Shown here piece after piece: positions 1 to 9,078 of a stretch of DNA of 64,000 nt. The position numbers and the translations under genes were made by a program. The number at the start of each line of letters is the position of its first letter. Position 1 is the first letter of the stretch. Source of the stretch: JAEULH01 sp963789785 (GTDB lineage Bacteria > Pseudomonadota > Alphaproteobacteria > Rhodospirillales > Defluviicoccaceae); NCBI GenBank assembly GCA_963789785.1, contig CAWBNC010000003.1, positions 62,001 through 126,000 on the forward strand. The letters run 5' to 3'. Under the pieces are notes generated by a model, which searched no databases, was not told the DNA's origin, and saw nothing but the letters and a program-made list of their open reading frames with translations.

Positions 1-630
1 GTGGGCCAGATCACCTTCAGCGGCGAGTACGCGGCGGAAATCGGCCAGCCGGTCTTTTACGTGACCGAGCGCTGCGTATTCAAGCTGAGCCGGGCGGGCC
101 TGCATCTCTGCGAAGTCGCGCCCGGCATCGATATCGAGCGCGACATCTTGGCGCACATGGACTTCGCGCCCATCGTCGGGACCGTCCGTCCGATGGATCC
201 GCGCATTTTCCTGGCCCCGCCGATGGGGCTGGAGACGGAGCTGGTCGATCGGATGGAACTGGCCGACCGCATCAGCTACGACCCGGATCGCAACATCCTT
301 TTCCTTAATTTCGAGGGTATGCACATCCGCGGCGAAAAGGACGTCGAGCGATTGCAGGAGACGGTCGAGGCGCGCTGCCGCAAGATCGGCCGGCGCACCG
401 GCGTCATCGTCAACTACGATTCGTTTCGGATTGACGAAGCTGCCATCGACCGGTACGCGCGGATGATTCACCATATGGAGGAAACGTATTACACTCGGGT
501 GACTCGCTACACGACCGGCGCGTTCCTGCGAATGAAGCTCGGCGAGGCGCTGTCCCAGCGCAAGATCGCGCCGCATGTGTTCGAAACGGAAGACGAGGCT
601 CGCGCGTTCCTCGGCCAGTCCGACGGCTGA
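1..630 (+). CDS. C-terminal part of acyl-CoA:acetate/3-ketoacid CoA-transferase (YdiF type) with a C-terminal extension; 5' end outside window
   Basis: The frame is open from the first base, so the true start lies upstream. The first roughly 80 residues match the end of family I CoA-transferases: QPVFYVTERCVFKL, then APGIDIERDILAHMDFAP. These enzymes move CoA between short-chain acids. The remaining roughly 125 residues (ISYDPDRNILFLNFEGM to the end) lie beyond the usual end of the family. Their alternating strand and helix look resembles SpoIIAA/STAS-like folds, an inference from pattern only. The gene ends 38 bases before a PhoD-type phosphatase on the same strand. The CoA-transferase assignment is fairly firm; substrate is unknown. 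Confidence 0.75.
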   Translation: MGQITFSGEYAAEIGQPVFYVTERCVFKLSRAGLHLCEVAPGIDIERDILAHMDFAPIVGTVRPMDPRIFLAPPMGLETELVDRMELADRISYDPDRNILFLNFEGMHIRGEKDVERLQETVEARCRKIGRRTGVIVNYDSFRIDEAAIDRYARMIHHMEETYYTRVTRYTTGAFLRMKLGEALSQRKIAPHVFETEDEARAFLGQSDG

Positions 631-668
631 ACCGGGATCGGCGGGAGCATTCGGGAAAGGAAAGCGGC

Positions 669-2192
669 ATGGCCACCATCATCGGTCCCATTCTCGGCTG
701 GCGCGGCGAGCAGGATGGCGCTTCGCGGGTTGCTGTCATGATCGTGCGCGACGATGACGCGGCGCCGGCGGAGGTCAACTGGTCCACGGGCGCACCGGGC
801 TCTGGCGGGACCGTGCCACTTGCCAGCCTCGGCGCTTTCGCCAGCGCCACCGTCTATGCGGCCGATCTCTCCATCCCACTCGCCGCCGAGCGACAGAGCG
901 TCGAGTACGGCTTTGCCGGCGACGACCGCCGCTGGCGATTTACCGTTCCTGGCCGCGGGGATAAGCCGCGGATCGCCTACGGCTCCTGCAACGGCTTCTC
1001 GCTGCCGGGCGAAATGCGCAAGATCGCCGACAAGAACGCCCTGTGGCACGATCTCAACGGCGAGCACGCGCGCGAGCCGTTTCACCTGCTGATGATGGGT
1101 GGCGACCAGATCTATGCCGACCAGCTCTGGGATCTTGTCCCGGAGCTGAGCCGCTTTAACGAGCTGCCGCGCGAGCGACGGATCAGTAAGCCGGCGGGCG
1201 CGTCGCTGCGCAGGAACCTGGAGCGGTTCTTTCTGTCCACTTACACGGACCGATTCGGCCCCGACGCCGCCGCCGACGCCTTCGCGTCGATCCCGACGCT
1301 GATGATGTGGGACGATCACGACATCTTCGACGGCTGGGGTTCCTACAGCCCCGAAGAGCAGAACTCACCCGTCTTTCAGACGATCTTTGCCGTCGCCCGA
1401 TCGGCGTTCGCGCTGTTCCAGCTCATGTGCAACCCGGACAACGGAACATGGCCGCGCCTCCCCGGCCAGACCGCGTTCAACGCCCTGCTCCGCTGCGGCG
1501 GGAACGCGATCCTCGTGCTCGATCTGCGCTCCGAGCGCACGCAGCTACAGGTCCTCTCGCCGGAAAGCTGGGAGGCGGTGTTTACCGCCGTCGACGCCGC
1601 GCAAGATCTTCGCCATCTCCTGGTGATGTCGAGCATTCCGGTCCTGCATCCCGACATGTCCTTCATCGAGCGCGGCCTCGGGCTGATACCCGGCAACCAG
1701 CGCGGCATCGAGGACGACCTCAACGATCAGTGGGTCAGCTACAACCACAAGACCGAGCGGCTGCGGATGATCCACCGCCTGTTCGACTTCGCTGCCGCCA
1801 ACAGCACCCGCGTCACCATCGTCTCCGGCGATGTCCACGTCGCGGCGCTCGGCGTCATCGAGTCGACGCGCCGGCCGGTCCGCGACACCAACGCCGAGGT
1901 CATCACCCAGCTGACCTCGTCGGCCATCGTCCACCCGCCGCCGCCGCGTGTGGTGCGCTTCTTCCTCGAGCAGATCGGCGGTCAGGTCCAGGAGCTCGAC
2001 CGCGACATCTCAGGCCGGATGCTGCAGTTCCCGGCGACCAGCTATCGCTTCGTCGCCGAGCGCAACTGGATGACGATCGAAATCGACGACGTCGACCGGA
2101 TCTGGGTCAACTGGCGGGTCGAGGGCGCGCCGCAGCCGCTGACCAAGGTCATCCACCCGTGCGAGGCAGATCTGCCGGACGCCGTAGCGTAG
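669..2192 (+). CDS. PhoD-like alkaline phosphatase / metallophosphoesterase
   Basis: The 507-residue protein has the metal-binding blocks of the PhoD family in order: IAYGSCNGFSLPG near residue 100, MMGGDQIYADQLWD near 140, MMWDDHDIFDGWGSY near 215 and VSGDVHVAALG near 390. These enzymes hydrolyse phosphate mono- or diesters using metal ions. No signal peptide is visible, unlike classical secreted PhoD, so this is probably a cytoplasmic relative of unknown substrate. The ATG is preceded by an AAGGAAAG ribosome site. The gene converges on the alpha/beta hydrolase, with a palindromic repeat between them. Confidence 0.82.
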   Translation: MATIIGPILGWRGEQDGASRVAVMIVRDDDAAPAEVNWSTGAPGSGGTVPLASLGAFASATVYAADLSIPLAAERQSVEYGFAGDDRRWRFTVPGRGDKPRIAYGSCNGFSLPGEMRKIADKNALWHDLNGEHAREPFHLLMMGGDQIYADQLWDLVPELSRFNELPRERRISKPAGASLRRNLERFFLSTYTDRFGPDAAADAFASIPTLMMWDDHDIFDGWGSYSPEEQNSPVFQTIFAVARSAFALFQLMCNPDNGTWPRLPGQTAFNALLRCGGNAILVLDLRSERTQLQVLSPESWEAVFTAVDAAQDLRHLLVMSSIPVLHPDMSFIERGLGLIPGNQRGIEDDLNDQWVSYNHKTERLRMIHRLFDFAAANSTRVTIVSGDVHVAALGVIESTRRPVRDTNAEVITQLTSSAIVHPPPPRVVRFFLEQIGGQVQELDRDISGRMLQFPATSYRFVAERNWMTIEIDDVDRIWVNWRVEGAPQPLTKVIHPCEADLPDAVA

Positions 2193-2199
2193 CGGATCG

Positions 2200-2263
2200 C
2201 CCCTCACCTCGATCCTCTCCCGCCGGGAGAGGAAGGGGCCCGCCCCAGCGGGAAGGTGAGGGG
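2200..2263. repeat. Nested inverted repeat between convergent genes
   Basis: The outer arms CCCCTCACCT (2200-2209) and AGGTGAGGGG (2254-2263) are perfect complements. Inside lies a second perfect stem, CCTCTCCC (2214-2221) with GGGAGAGG (2225-2232). Elements of this wording recur between genes in many proteobacterial genomes. Its place between two convergent stop codons suits a bidirectional terminator or an extragenic palindrome. Confidence 0.7.
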
Positions 2264-2307
2264 CCTGACGTGACGTGCTTAATCGTGCGGCGGCTGACTG
2301 ACCGCCC

Positions 2308-3174
2308 CTACTCCGCGGCCGACGCTTCCGCCGCCGGCGCCTCCGGCTGTCCGTCCGCCGGCGTTGTTACAGGTTCCAAAGCCAGCGTCTGTTCGAGCCA
2401 GCCGCAGATCCGCTCGGCGACGGCCCGCCAACCCGGCTCCAGCATCATCGCGTGGGCCATGTCGGGGAAGATCTCGGGCCTGGTCCGATAGGTCTTCGCC
2501 GTCGCTTCAAGAGCGCCGCGGAAGACAAAGGCGTCGCGTCGGGCGCCAAGCACGAGGACCGGCGTCTTCATCGCCGCCGACGGCGTTGACGGCGGCAGAT
2601 CGAGGCCGACGAGATCGAGCATGACCATCGAGGATTCCGCCTGCAGCCGGGGCAGAACCGCATCGATGATCTCTTTCGGGCAGTCATCGCTGAATAGCGC
2701 CCGGCGGACAGCGCCGGCATCGGCCATCCACGGCCCGAGGGCCTGGATCATGCCGAGTTCGTAAAACAGCCGCGGGTTTGTAAAGGCAATGCCGCACAAG
2801 GTGCCGATCAGGCCATGCGGCGGCACCGAGGCCATGAGCACCGCCGCCGGCATCGCGTGGGTCTGCATGTACTTCTGGACAACAATCCCGCCCATGGAGT
2901 GACCGACCAGCACCGGCGGGGTCGGCATGGCGGCGGCGACCTGTGCGAGATCGTCGACGTAATCGCGCAGGCGTGCGTAGGGCAGCTGCTCCCAGCCGCC
3001 GCTTTCACCGTGACCGCGCAGGCTCAGCGCATGGGCCTCGAAGCCGCGCTCGGCGAAGAACGGGAGAAAGTGCCGCTCCCAGATCCAGGCGCCGCCGAAG
3101 GCGCCGTGAACGAAGAGCAGCGGCGGCCGCCCGGTCGGCTTCGCGGGACGGCGGACAATAATTTCGAGATTCAT
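2308..3174 (-). CDS. Alpha/beta hydrolase
   Basis: This 288-residue protein has the alpha/beta-hydrolase layout: PLLFVHGAFGGAWIW (oxyanion-hole HG motif near residue 20), the nucleophile elbow GHSMGG near residue 90, and a late Asp and His (GARRDAF and DMAHAMM). The open frame continues upstream to 3435, but the ATG at 3174 has AGGGG just ahead of it and starts exactly where homology begins. It follows the glgB-like gene by 91 bases on the same strand and may be co-transcribed with it. Substrate cannot be told; esterase or lipase-like activity is the default inference. Confidence 0.8.
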   Translation of the reverse strand: MNLEIIVRRPAKPTGRPPLLFVHGAFGGAWIWERHFLPFFAERGFEAHALSLRGHGESGGWEQLPYARLRDYVDDLAQVAAAMPTPPVLVGHSMGGIVVQKYMQTHAMPAAVLMASVPPHGLIGTLCGIAFTNPRLFYELGMIQALGPWMADAGAVRRALFSDDCPKEIIDAVLPRLQAESSMVMLDLVGLDLPPSTPSAAMKTPVLVLGARRDAFVFRGALEATAKTYRTRPEIFPDMAHAMMLEPGWRAVAERICGWLEQTLALEPVTTPADGQPEAPAAEASAAE

Positions 3175-3265
3175 GAGAGGCCCCTGATACTCTTCGCTGC
3201 GGCCGGACCATACTCTCTTTTTTGCAGCGCACCATAGCGATCCTGCGTCAACCCGCAACCGTCCG

Positions 3266-5737
3266 TCAGCCAGCCGTCGGCGCCTCGCTTTCCGCTTTGC
3301 GCTTATCCGCGTCTTTATCCGCGTCGTCAGCAGGAAGAGCGCGCAGGCCGGCGTGACGCAGCACGACCGCGGCGAACGGCGGCAGCCGCAGCCGGAGCGA
3401 GAACGGCCTGCCGTGCATCGGCTTGGCTTCGGCATCGACGCCGCCGCAGTTGCCGACGTTGCCGCCGCCGTAGCGCTCGGCGTCGGTGTTCAGGCTCTCG
3501 ACGAAATGGCCGTCGGCGGGCACACCGACCCGGTAGTCGTGACGGACCACGGGCGTGAAGTTGCAGACGACGACGACAAAGCCGGCGTCGGTTTCGCCTT
3601 TGCGGATGAAGGAGACGACGCTCTGCTCGGTGTCGTTGGCGTCGATCCAAGCGAAGCCATCCGCCTCGCAATCGCGTTCATGCAAGGCCGGAATCGAGCG
3701 GTAGAGGGCATTGAGATCGCGGACCAGATGCTGGACACCGCTGTGCATCGGGTCGTCGAGCAGATGCCAGTCGAGGCTGATCTCCGGATTCCACTCGCGC
3801 TCCGGCGCGAATTCCTGGCCCATGAACAGCAGCTTCTTTCCCGGGTGGGTGTAGAGCAGCGCGTAGAGAAGACGGAGGTTGGCGAAGCGCTGCCAGCGAT
3901 CGCCGGGCATCTTGCGCAGCAGCGAACCGTGGCCGGCCGAGACCTCCTCGTGGGATAGCGGCAAGATGTGGTTTTCCTGGAACGCCGCCGCCGGGCCGCA
4001 GATCAGCTCGTCGTGGTAGTACTTGCGATGAACCGGGTTGCGCGAGGCGTAGCGCAGCATGTCGCGGACCCAGCCGGTGTTCCAGCGATAGCCGAAGCCG
4101 AGACCGCCGAGTGGCGCGGGATGAGTAACGAACGGCCAGCCCGAAGTTTCCTCGGCGATGGTGAAGGTGCCGGGCGCATGGCTCTGAACCGCGTCGTTGA
4201 TGCGCCGCAGGACGTCGATGGCGTCGAGATTTTCGTGGCCGCCGTGCCGGTTCGGCGTCCACTCCCCGCGCGAACGGCCGTAGTCGAGGTAGAGCATCGA
4301 GGCGACGGCCGGCACGCGCAGCGCGTCGATGTGGTACTCGTCGAGCCAGAACAGGGCGTTGCTGACGAGGAAGTTGCCGACCTCGCGGCGGCCGTAGTCA
4401 TAGATCAGCGTGTTCCAGCCCGGATTGCGGCGCTGGCGCGGGTCGGGCTGCTCGTAGAGGTGGGTGCCGTCGAACAGGCGCAGCCCGTGCGGATCATCGG
4501 AAAAGTGGAACGGAACCCAGTCGGCGATCACGCCGATGCCGGCCTGGTGACAGCGATCGACCAGCAGGCGGAAGTCGTCCGGACCGCCCCACCGACTGGT
4601 CGGCGCGAACAGGGCGAACGGCTGATAGCCGAGCGAACCGTCAAAATCGAACTCGGTGACGGGAAGCAGCTCGACGTGGGTGAAGCCCATATCGCGGACG
4701 TAATCGACCAGTTCGTCGGCCAGCTCGCGATAGCTGAGCCAGCGGTTGCCCTCCTCGGGCTTGCGCCGCCACGACGGCAGATGGACCTCGTAGATGGCGA
4801 TGGGCGCATCCTGCGCATTCCGCTGCGCCCGGCTCTCCATCCACGCGCTGTCCGCCCACCGGTAGCCCCCGAGGTCGTGGACGATAGCCGCCGAGCCCGG
4901 CGACTTCTCGACGCAGAACGCGTAAGGGTCGCACTTGTCGGTCAGAAGCGCGCCGCCCGCGGCCTTGATTTCGTACTTGTAGAGCTGACCGACGCGGACG
5001 CCGGGGAGGAAAATTTCCCAGACCCCGCACTCGTGGCGCAGGCGCATGCCGTGACGGCGTCCGTCCCAGCCGTTGAACTCGCCGATTACCGCCACCCGTC
5101 CCGCATGCGGCGCCCAGACCGCGAAGGCAACGCCGTCAACGCCCGCGAGCGTCACCGGATGGGCACCCAGATGCGCGTAGCTGCGAAGATCGCTGCCGTC
5201 GGCGAGAAGATGGGCGTCTTCATCCGAAAGGACCGGCGGAAACCGGTAGGGATCCTCGATCTCGACCTCGCCGTCGGCGGTGCCGACGCGCAGCCGGTAG
5301 GCGAACCACTCGGCTCGACCGGGGACAGCTCCGGCGAACATGCCGGCATCGTCAATCTTGTCCAGCGTGGCGACGACCGCGCCGGTCGCCGCGTCGACCA
5401 AGCCGACCTTGTCGGCTCCCGGCAGGAACGCCCGCACGACCAGCGGCCCTTGCGCATCCATCCGGTGCATGCCGAGGAAGGCGAACGGATCGCGATGATC
5501 GGCGCCGAGAACGGCAGCGACATCACGCCCGAGGGCCAGCTGGTCGCGGGATGGGCGGGCATCGCTCGCCGGGGGCGCCGTGGTCGCGCGCTCGTGACCG
5601 GCGGCTCTCGTTTGCCCCGGTCCGCAAGCGCCATTGGCCGTCGCCGTGTCGATCGCGGAGTCCGCTGCAGGGACCGTCTCGGGCGCATCCGCCGGCTCGC
5701 GACTACGCCGGCGCGACGATCCCTGTTCTGTGCTCAT
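3266..5737 (-). CDS. glgB: GlgB-like 1,4-alpha-glucan branching enzyme homologue with altered catalytic residues
   Basis: The 823-residue protein has full GlgB architecture: a roughly 65-residue Ala/Pro-rich extension, an N-terminal beta-sandwich, a CBM48 part (VAFAVWAPHAGRVAVIGEFNGW, residues 203-224 in pieces), the GH13 barrel, and a C-terminal beta domain. Family GlgB makes alpha-1,6 branches in glycogen using an Asp nucleophile in LRVDAVASM. Here the block reads DALRVPAVASM, so the nucleophile is Pro476 (codon CCG at 4310-4312). The motif IV Asp of SHDEVV is Glu597 in SHEEVSAGHG. The acid/base Glu of AEE (529-530) is kept. The enzyme is probably inactive as a branching enzyme. It lies divergent from glgP. 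Confidence 0.88.
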   Translation of the reverse strand: MSTEQGSSRRRSREPADAPETVPAADSAIDTATANGACGPGQTRAAGHERATTAPPASDARPSRDQLALGRDVAAVLGADHRDPFAFLGMHRMDAQGPLVVRAFLPGADKVGLVDAATGAVVATLDKIDDAGMFAGAVPGRAEWFAYRLRVGTADGEVEIEDPYRFPPVLSDEDAHLLADGSDLRSYAHLGAHPVTLAGVDGVAFAVWAPHAGRVAVIGEFNGWDGRRHGMRLRHECGVWEIFLPGVRVGQLYKYEIKAAGGALLTDKCDPYAFCVEKSPGSAAIVHDLGGYRWADSAWMESRAQRNAQDAPIAIYEVHLPSWRRKPEEGNRWLSYRELADELVDYVRDMGFTHVELLPVTEFDFDGSLGYQPFALFAPTSRWGGPDDFRLLVDRCHQAGIGVIADWVPFHFSDDPHGLRLFDGTHLYEQPDPRQRRNPGWNTLIYDYGRREVGNFLVSNALFWLDEYHIDALRVPAVASMLYLDYGRSRGEWTPNRHGGHENLDAIDVLRRINDAVQSHAPGTFTIAEETSGWPFVTHPAPLGGLGFGYRWNTGWVRDMLRYASRNPVHRKYYHDELICGPAAAFQENHILPLSHEEVSAGHGSLLRKMPGDRWQRFANLRLLYALLYTHPGKKLLFMGQEFAPEREWNPEISLDWHLLDDPMHSGVQHLVRDLNALYRSIPALHERDCEADGFAWIDANDTEQSVVSFIRKGETDAGFVVVVCNFTPVVRHDYRVGVPADGHFVESLNTDAERYGGGNVGNCGGVDAEAKPMHGRPFSLRLRLPPFAAVVLRHAGLRALPADDADKDADKRKAESEAPTAG

Positions 5738-6002
5738 TGCCGTCGTGTGCCTCCTCAGCGCTGCGCCTTCGTGGGCCGGTCTCGGACCATCCGCAAAAAG
5801 AAATCGGCAGGCTCAGCGCATGCTCGACGATGGAGCGCTCCTTCGTGCCGCCGATCCGACGACCGGCGACAAATTCACAATCCAGCGGCCCGAATTCGAC
5901 GCATCCGTCACGCTGCTTATGACCCTTATGCGGTTGTAGCGCGGAAGCCCGGGGCTTGTGAAGATCGCTCGCGAACATAAAGCCGAAGCCTTCCCGAGTA
6001 CG

Positions 6003-6018
6003 CCCGCGAAAGCGCGGG
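6003..6018. repeat. REP-like hairpin
   Basis: The arms CCCGCG and CGCGGG enclose AAAG, a perfect 6-base stem. It resembles the CCCGCGAAAGCGGG palindromes scattered through many alphaproteobacterial genomes. Confidence 0.45.
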
Positions 6019-6128
6019 ATCACAGGCGATCGGGCAACAGCGCGGCGCCGGAGGAAGGTACCCGTTTCCCTCGACCGGTCACTGAGTATAATGCGCCGCC
6101 ACAGAGCGGGGAGACAACGGCTGAAGGC

Positions 6129-6154
6129 CGCCAGGCGCGAATGCGCGCCTGGCG
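6129..6154. promoter_or_regulatory. 11-bp perfect hairpin in the glgP leader
   Basis: CGCCAGGCGCG (6129-6139) pairs perfectly with CGCGCCTGGCG (6144-6154) across the loop AATG. It lies about 115 bases before the glgP start and has no T-run after it, so it is not a classical terminator. It could be a leader RNA structure or a REP-like element. Confidence 0.5.
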
Positions 6155-6269
6155 AGGTACCGTGCGGACCGTCGTTCACGCTCGGATCGATCAAGTCGCC
6201 GCGAACAGCCCAGCCGGATGTCCGGCGGGCGGCGGGAGCCAATGAAACGTTGACAGGGAGAGCGCGCGA

Positions 6270-8774
6270 ATGAAAACGAAGACTCAGGAGGCGGCAAAAA
6301 AGGGCGCAGACGCGCCGATCGCAGTGAATACCGGCGGCTCGGGCATGGATATCGACAGCCTGATCAACAGCTTTCACTTTCACCTGAACTGCACGCTCGC
6401 CAAGGATCAGTACGTCGCGACCAATCAGGATCGCTATCACGCACTTGCCCTGGCGGTGCGCGATCGCCTGGTCGGGCGCTGGATCCACACCCAGCAGCAG
6501 TACCACCATCAGAACGTCAAGCGGATCTGCTACCTCTCGCTCGAGTTCCTCATCGGCCGGCTGATGGGCAACAACGTGATCTGCCTCGGCCTCGAGGAGA
6601 CGTGCCGCGAGGCGATGAAACGTCTCGATCTCGACTGGGACGTGCTGCGCGACGTCGAGGTCGACGCGGCCCTCGGCAACGGCGGCCTGGGCCGCCTCGC
6701 CGCCTGCTTTCTCGACTCGATGGCGACCCTGAAGCTGCCGGCGATCGGCTATGGCATCCGCTACGACTACGGCGTCTTCAAGCAGTACATCGACAACGGC
6801 TATCAGGTCGAAGAGCCGGACAACTGGCTGCGCTACGGCAATCCCTGGGAGGTCGCCCATCCGGAGCTGTCGTTCGCGGTCAACTTCGAGGGCCGTTCCG
6901 AACCGCGCCGGGTCAACGGCGTCACCCACTGGGAGTGGGTCAACACTCGCCCGACCATCGGCATGGCCTACGACACCCCGATCGTAGGCTACGGGGCCTA
7001 CAACGTGAACAACCTTCGCCTGTGGGCGGCCAAAGCGACGGACGACTTCCACTTCCAGGACTTCAGCCGCGGCTCGTATGTCGAGGCGGTCGAAGACAAG
7101 GTCATGGCCGAGAACCTGACCAAGGTTCTCTACCCCAACGACAGCGTCTATGCGGGACGGGAGTTGCGCCTGCGTCAGCAGTACTTCTTCGTCTCCTGTT
7201 CGGTGCAAGACATCATCCGCCGATTCAAGGTTGACGCAAACGACTGGCTGTCGTTCCCCGACAAGGTCTTCATTCAGATGAATGACACCCACCCGGCGCT
7301 TGTCGTCGCCGAACTGATGCGGATCTTCCTCGACAAGGAGGATGTCGACTGGGAGAAGGCCTGGGAACTCACGGTCAATGCTACCGGCTATACCAACCAC
7401 ACACTGCTGCCGGAGGCTCTCGAGCGTTGGCCGGTCAGCATGTTCGAGCGACTGCTGCCGCGCCACCTGCAGATCATTTATGAAATCAACAGCCGCTTCC
7501 TGCGCAAGGTGGCGACGCGGTTCCCCGGCGATCTCGCCCGTCTGGAGCGGATGAGCATCATCCAGGAGCAGCCGGAGAAGGCCGTGCGGATGGCCAACCT
7601 CGGAGTCGTAGGCAGCTCGTCGACCAACGGCGTTGCTGCACTGCACACCCAACTGCTGCGCGACGGCATCATGCACGACTTCGCAACATTCTATCCAGAG
7701 AAGTTCAACAACAAGACGAACGGCGTCACGCCGCGGCGCTGGCTTCTGAAGGCCAACCCAAGGTTATCGGCGGTCATCTGCGACAAGATCGGCGAGGACT
7801 GGATCACCGACCTCGACAAGCTACGCGGCCTCGAGCGCTTTATTGATGACAAGGGTTTCCGCGAGAGGATCTTCCAGGTCAAGCAGCAGAACAAGGCGGC
7901 GTTCGCGGACTACATCAAACGCGAGGTCGGTGTCGAGATCAACAAGAACTCGATGGTCCAGTCGCTTGTAAAGCGAATCCACGAGTACAAGCGCCAGCTT
8001 CTTCTTTGCCTGTACATCATCGTTCTCTACGACCGGCTGAAGGCCAATCCGGCGGATGATGTCGTGCCGCAGACGTTCGTCTTCGGCGGCAAGGCCGCGC
8101 CGGGCTATTACATGGCCAAGCTGATCATCAAGCTGATCAATCAGATCGCCGGGGTCATCAACAACGACCCGCAGATCGGCGACAAGCTGAAGGTGGTCTT
8201 CCTGCCAGACTACCGCGTCTCGCTTGCCGAGCGGATCATTCCGTCATCGGATGTCAGCGTCCAGATCTCCACCGCCGGCAAGGAGGCGTCGGGCACCGGC
8301 AACATGAAGTTCGCGATGAACGGCGCGCTGACGATCGGCACCCTCGACGGCGCCAACATCGAGATCAAGGAAGAGGTCGGCGACGACAACATCTTCATCT
8401 TCGGCCTCACCGCCGAACAGGTCGTCGAAACGCTCCCCACGTACAATCCCCGTCAGCACTACGAGCAGAACCCCGAAATTCGCAAGGCTGTCGATCTGAT
8501 CCGCAACGACTTCTTCAGCCTGACCGAGCCCGGAATCTTCCGCCCCATCGTCGAATATCTGCTCGACAAAGGCGACTACTACATGAACCTCGCCGACCTG
8601 CCGGCCTTCGTCGATGCCCAGGAGCAGATCCAGTCGCTCTACCGCGATCGGGAAGCGTGGACGCGGAAGTCGATCCTGAACATCGCCAGAACCGGCAAGT
8701 TCAGCTCGGACCGGACGATCAGCGAGTACGCCAACGACATCTGGAAGGTCAAACCGGTCGACGTGGCGCCTTGA
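6270..8774 (+). CDS. glgP: Glycogen/alpha-glucan phosphorylase
   Basis: The 834-residue length is typical of GT35 phosphorylases, which release glucose 1-phosphate from the non-reducing ends of glycogen. Characteristic blocks are seen in order: YLSLEFLIGRLMGNN near residue 90, EVDAALGNGGLGRLAACFLDS near 130, NDTHPAL near 340, and the PLP-lysine block EASGTGNMKFAMNGALTIG near 675. An AGGGAGA ribosome site precedes the ATG. glgA follows on the same strand about 300 bases later and the glgB-like gene is divergent, giving a compact glycogen locus. No glgC or glgX is in the window. Confidence 0.96.
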   Translation: MKTKTQEAAKKGADAPIAVNTGGSGMDIDSLINSFHFHLNCTLAKDQYVATNQDRYHALALAVRDRLVGRWIHTQQQYHHQNVKRICYLSLEFLIGRLMGNNVICLGLEETCREAMKRLDLDWDVLRDVEVDAALGNGGLGRLAACFLDSMATLKLPAIGYGIRYDYGVFKQYIDNGYQVEEPDNWLRYGNPWEVAHPELSFAVNFEGRSEPRRVNGVTHWEWVNTRPTIGMAYDTPIVGYGAYNVNNLRLWAAKATDDFHFQDFSRGSYVEAVEDKVMAENLTKVLYPNDSVYAGRELRLRQQYFFVSCSVQDIIRRFKVDANDWLSFPDKVFIQMNDTHPALVVAELMRIFLDKEDVDWEKAWELTVNATGYTNHTLLPEALERWPVSMFERLLPRHLQIIYEINSRFLRKVATRFPGDLARLERMSIIQEQPEKAVRMANLGVVGSSSTNGVAALHTQLLRDGIMHDFATFYPEKFNNKTNGVTPRRWLLKANPRLSAVICDKIGEDWITDLDKLRGLERFIDDKGFRERIFQVKQQNKAAFADYIKREVGVEINKNSMVQSLVKRIHEYKRQLLLCLYIIVLYDRLKANPADDVVPQTFVFGGKAAPGYYMAKLIIKLINQIAGVINNDPQIGDKLKVVFLPDYRVSLAERIIPSSDVSVQISTAGKEASGTGNMKFAMNGALTIGTLDGANIEIKEEVGDDNIFIFGLTAEQVVETLPTYNPRQHYEQNPEIRKAVDLIRNDFFSLTEPGIFRPIVEYLLDKGDYYMNLADLPAFVDAQEQIQSLYRDREAWTRKSILNIARTGKFSSDRTISEYANDIWKVKPVDVAP

Positions 8775-9078
8775 CGAAGGCGCGCCCGTGATCCCCGGGC
8801 CGACGGTTCGGGGGTCCGCGGCGACCCGCGTGGGATCGGTGATATTCCGGCCCCGCTGCTACGGCGCTTCCGTTAAGCCGCGGAACCCTGTAAACCAAGC
8901 GGCGGCTCCTGCGCTGCAGGTGCGAGCATGGTTGCAGGCAACGGACCGGATGCTTCGGAGCTCGCGAGACGAGCGTGGTGGGACCAGGCGCGCGCCCGGT
9001 TGCGGGCTTGGTCCGGTTGCCGGGGGGACTTCGCCAGCATAGCGCGCGTCTGGCGCTGGTAGTACACGACGGATCAGC
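8775..9078. other. Intergenic gap between glgP and glgA
   Basis: About 300 bases with only poor open frames. GC-rich inverted stretches follow the glgP stop (for example CCCCGGG near 8798), but I see no clear T-tailed terminator or consensus promoter. Confidence 0.35.

Larger units (their letters stand above)
5738..6269. other. Intergenic region between divergent glgB-like gene and glgP
   Basis: About 530 bases without a convincing gene. It must hold the promoters for both directions, but no clear -35/-10 pair stands out. It contains two strong hairpins, listed separately at 6003-6018 and 6129-6154. A plus-strand open frame near 5730-5939 was considered and rejected. Confidence 0.5.

Noticed and set aside
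5730..5939. Possible small secreted protein with a signal-like start on plus, next to the glgB start
   Set aside because: No ribosome site, overlaps the glgB-like start codon, and the sequence after the hydrophobic part resembles no family.
3968..5980. 670-codon plus-strand open frame opposite the glgB-like gene
   Set aside because: It is antisense to a clear GlgB homologue and has no recognisable motif; long antisense frames are expected in GC-rich DNA. The same holds for the long frames at 5703-7676 and 9097-10443.
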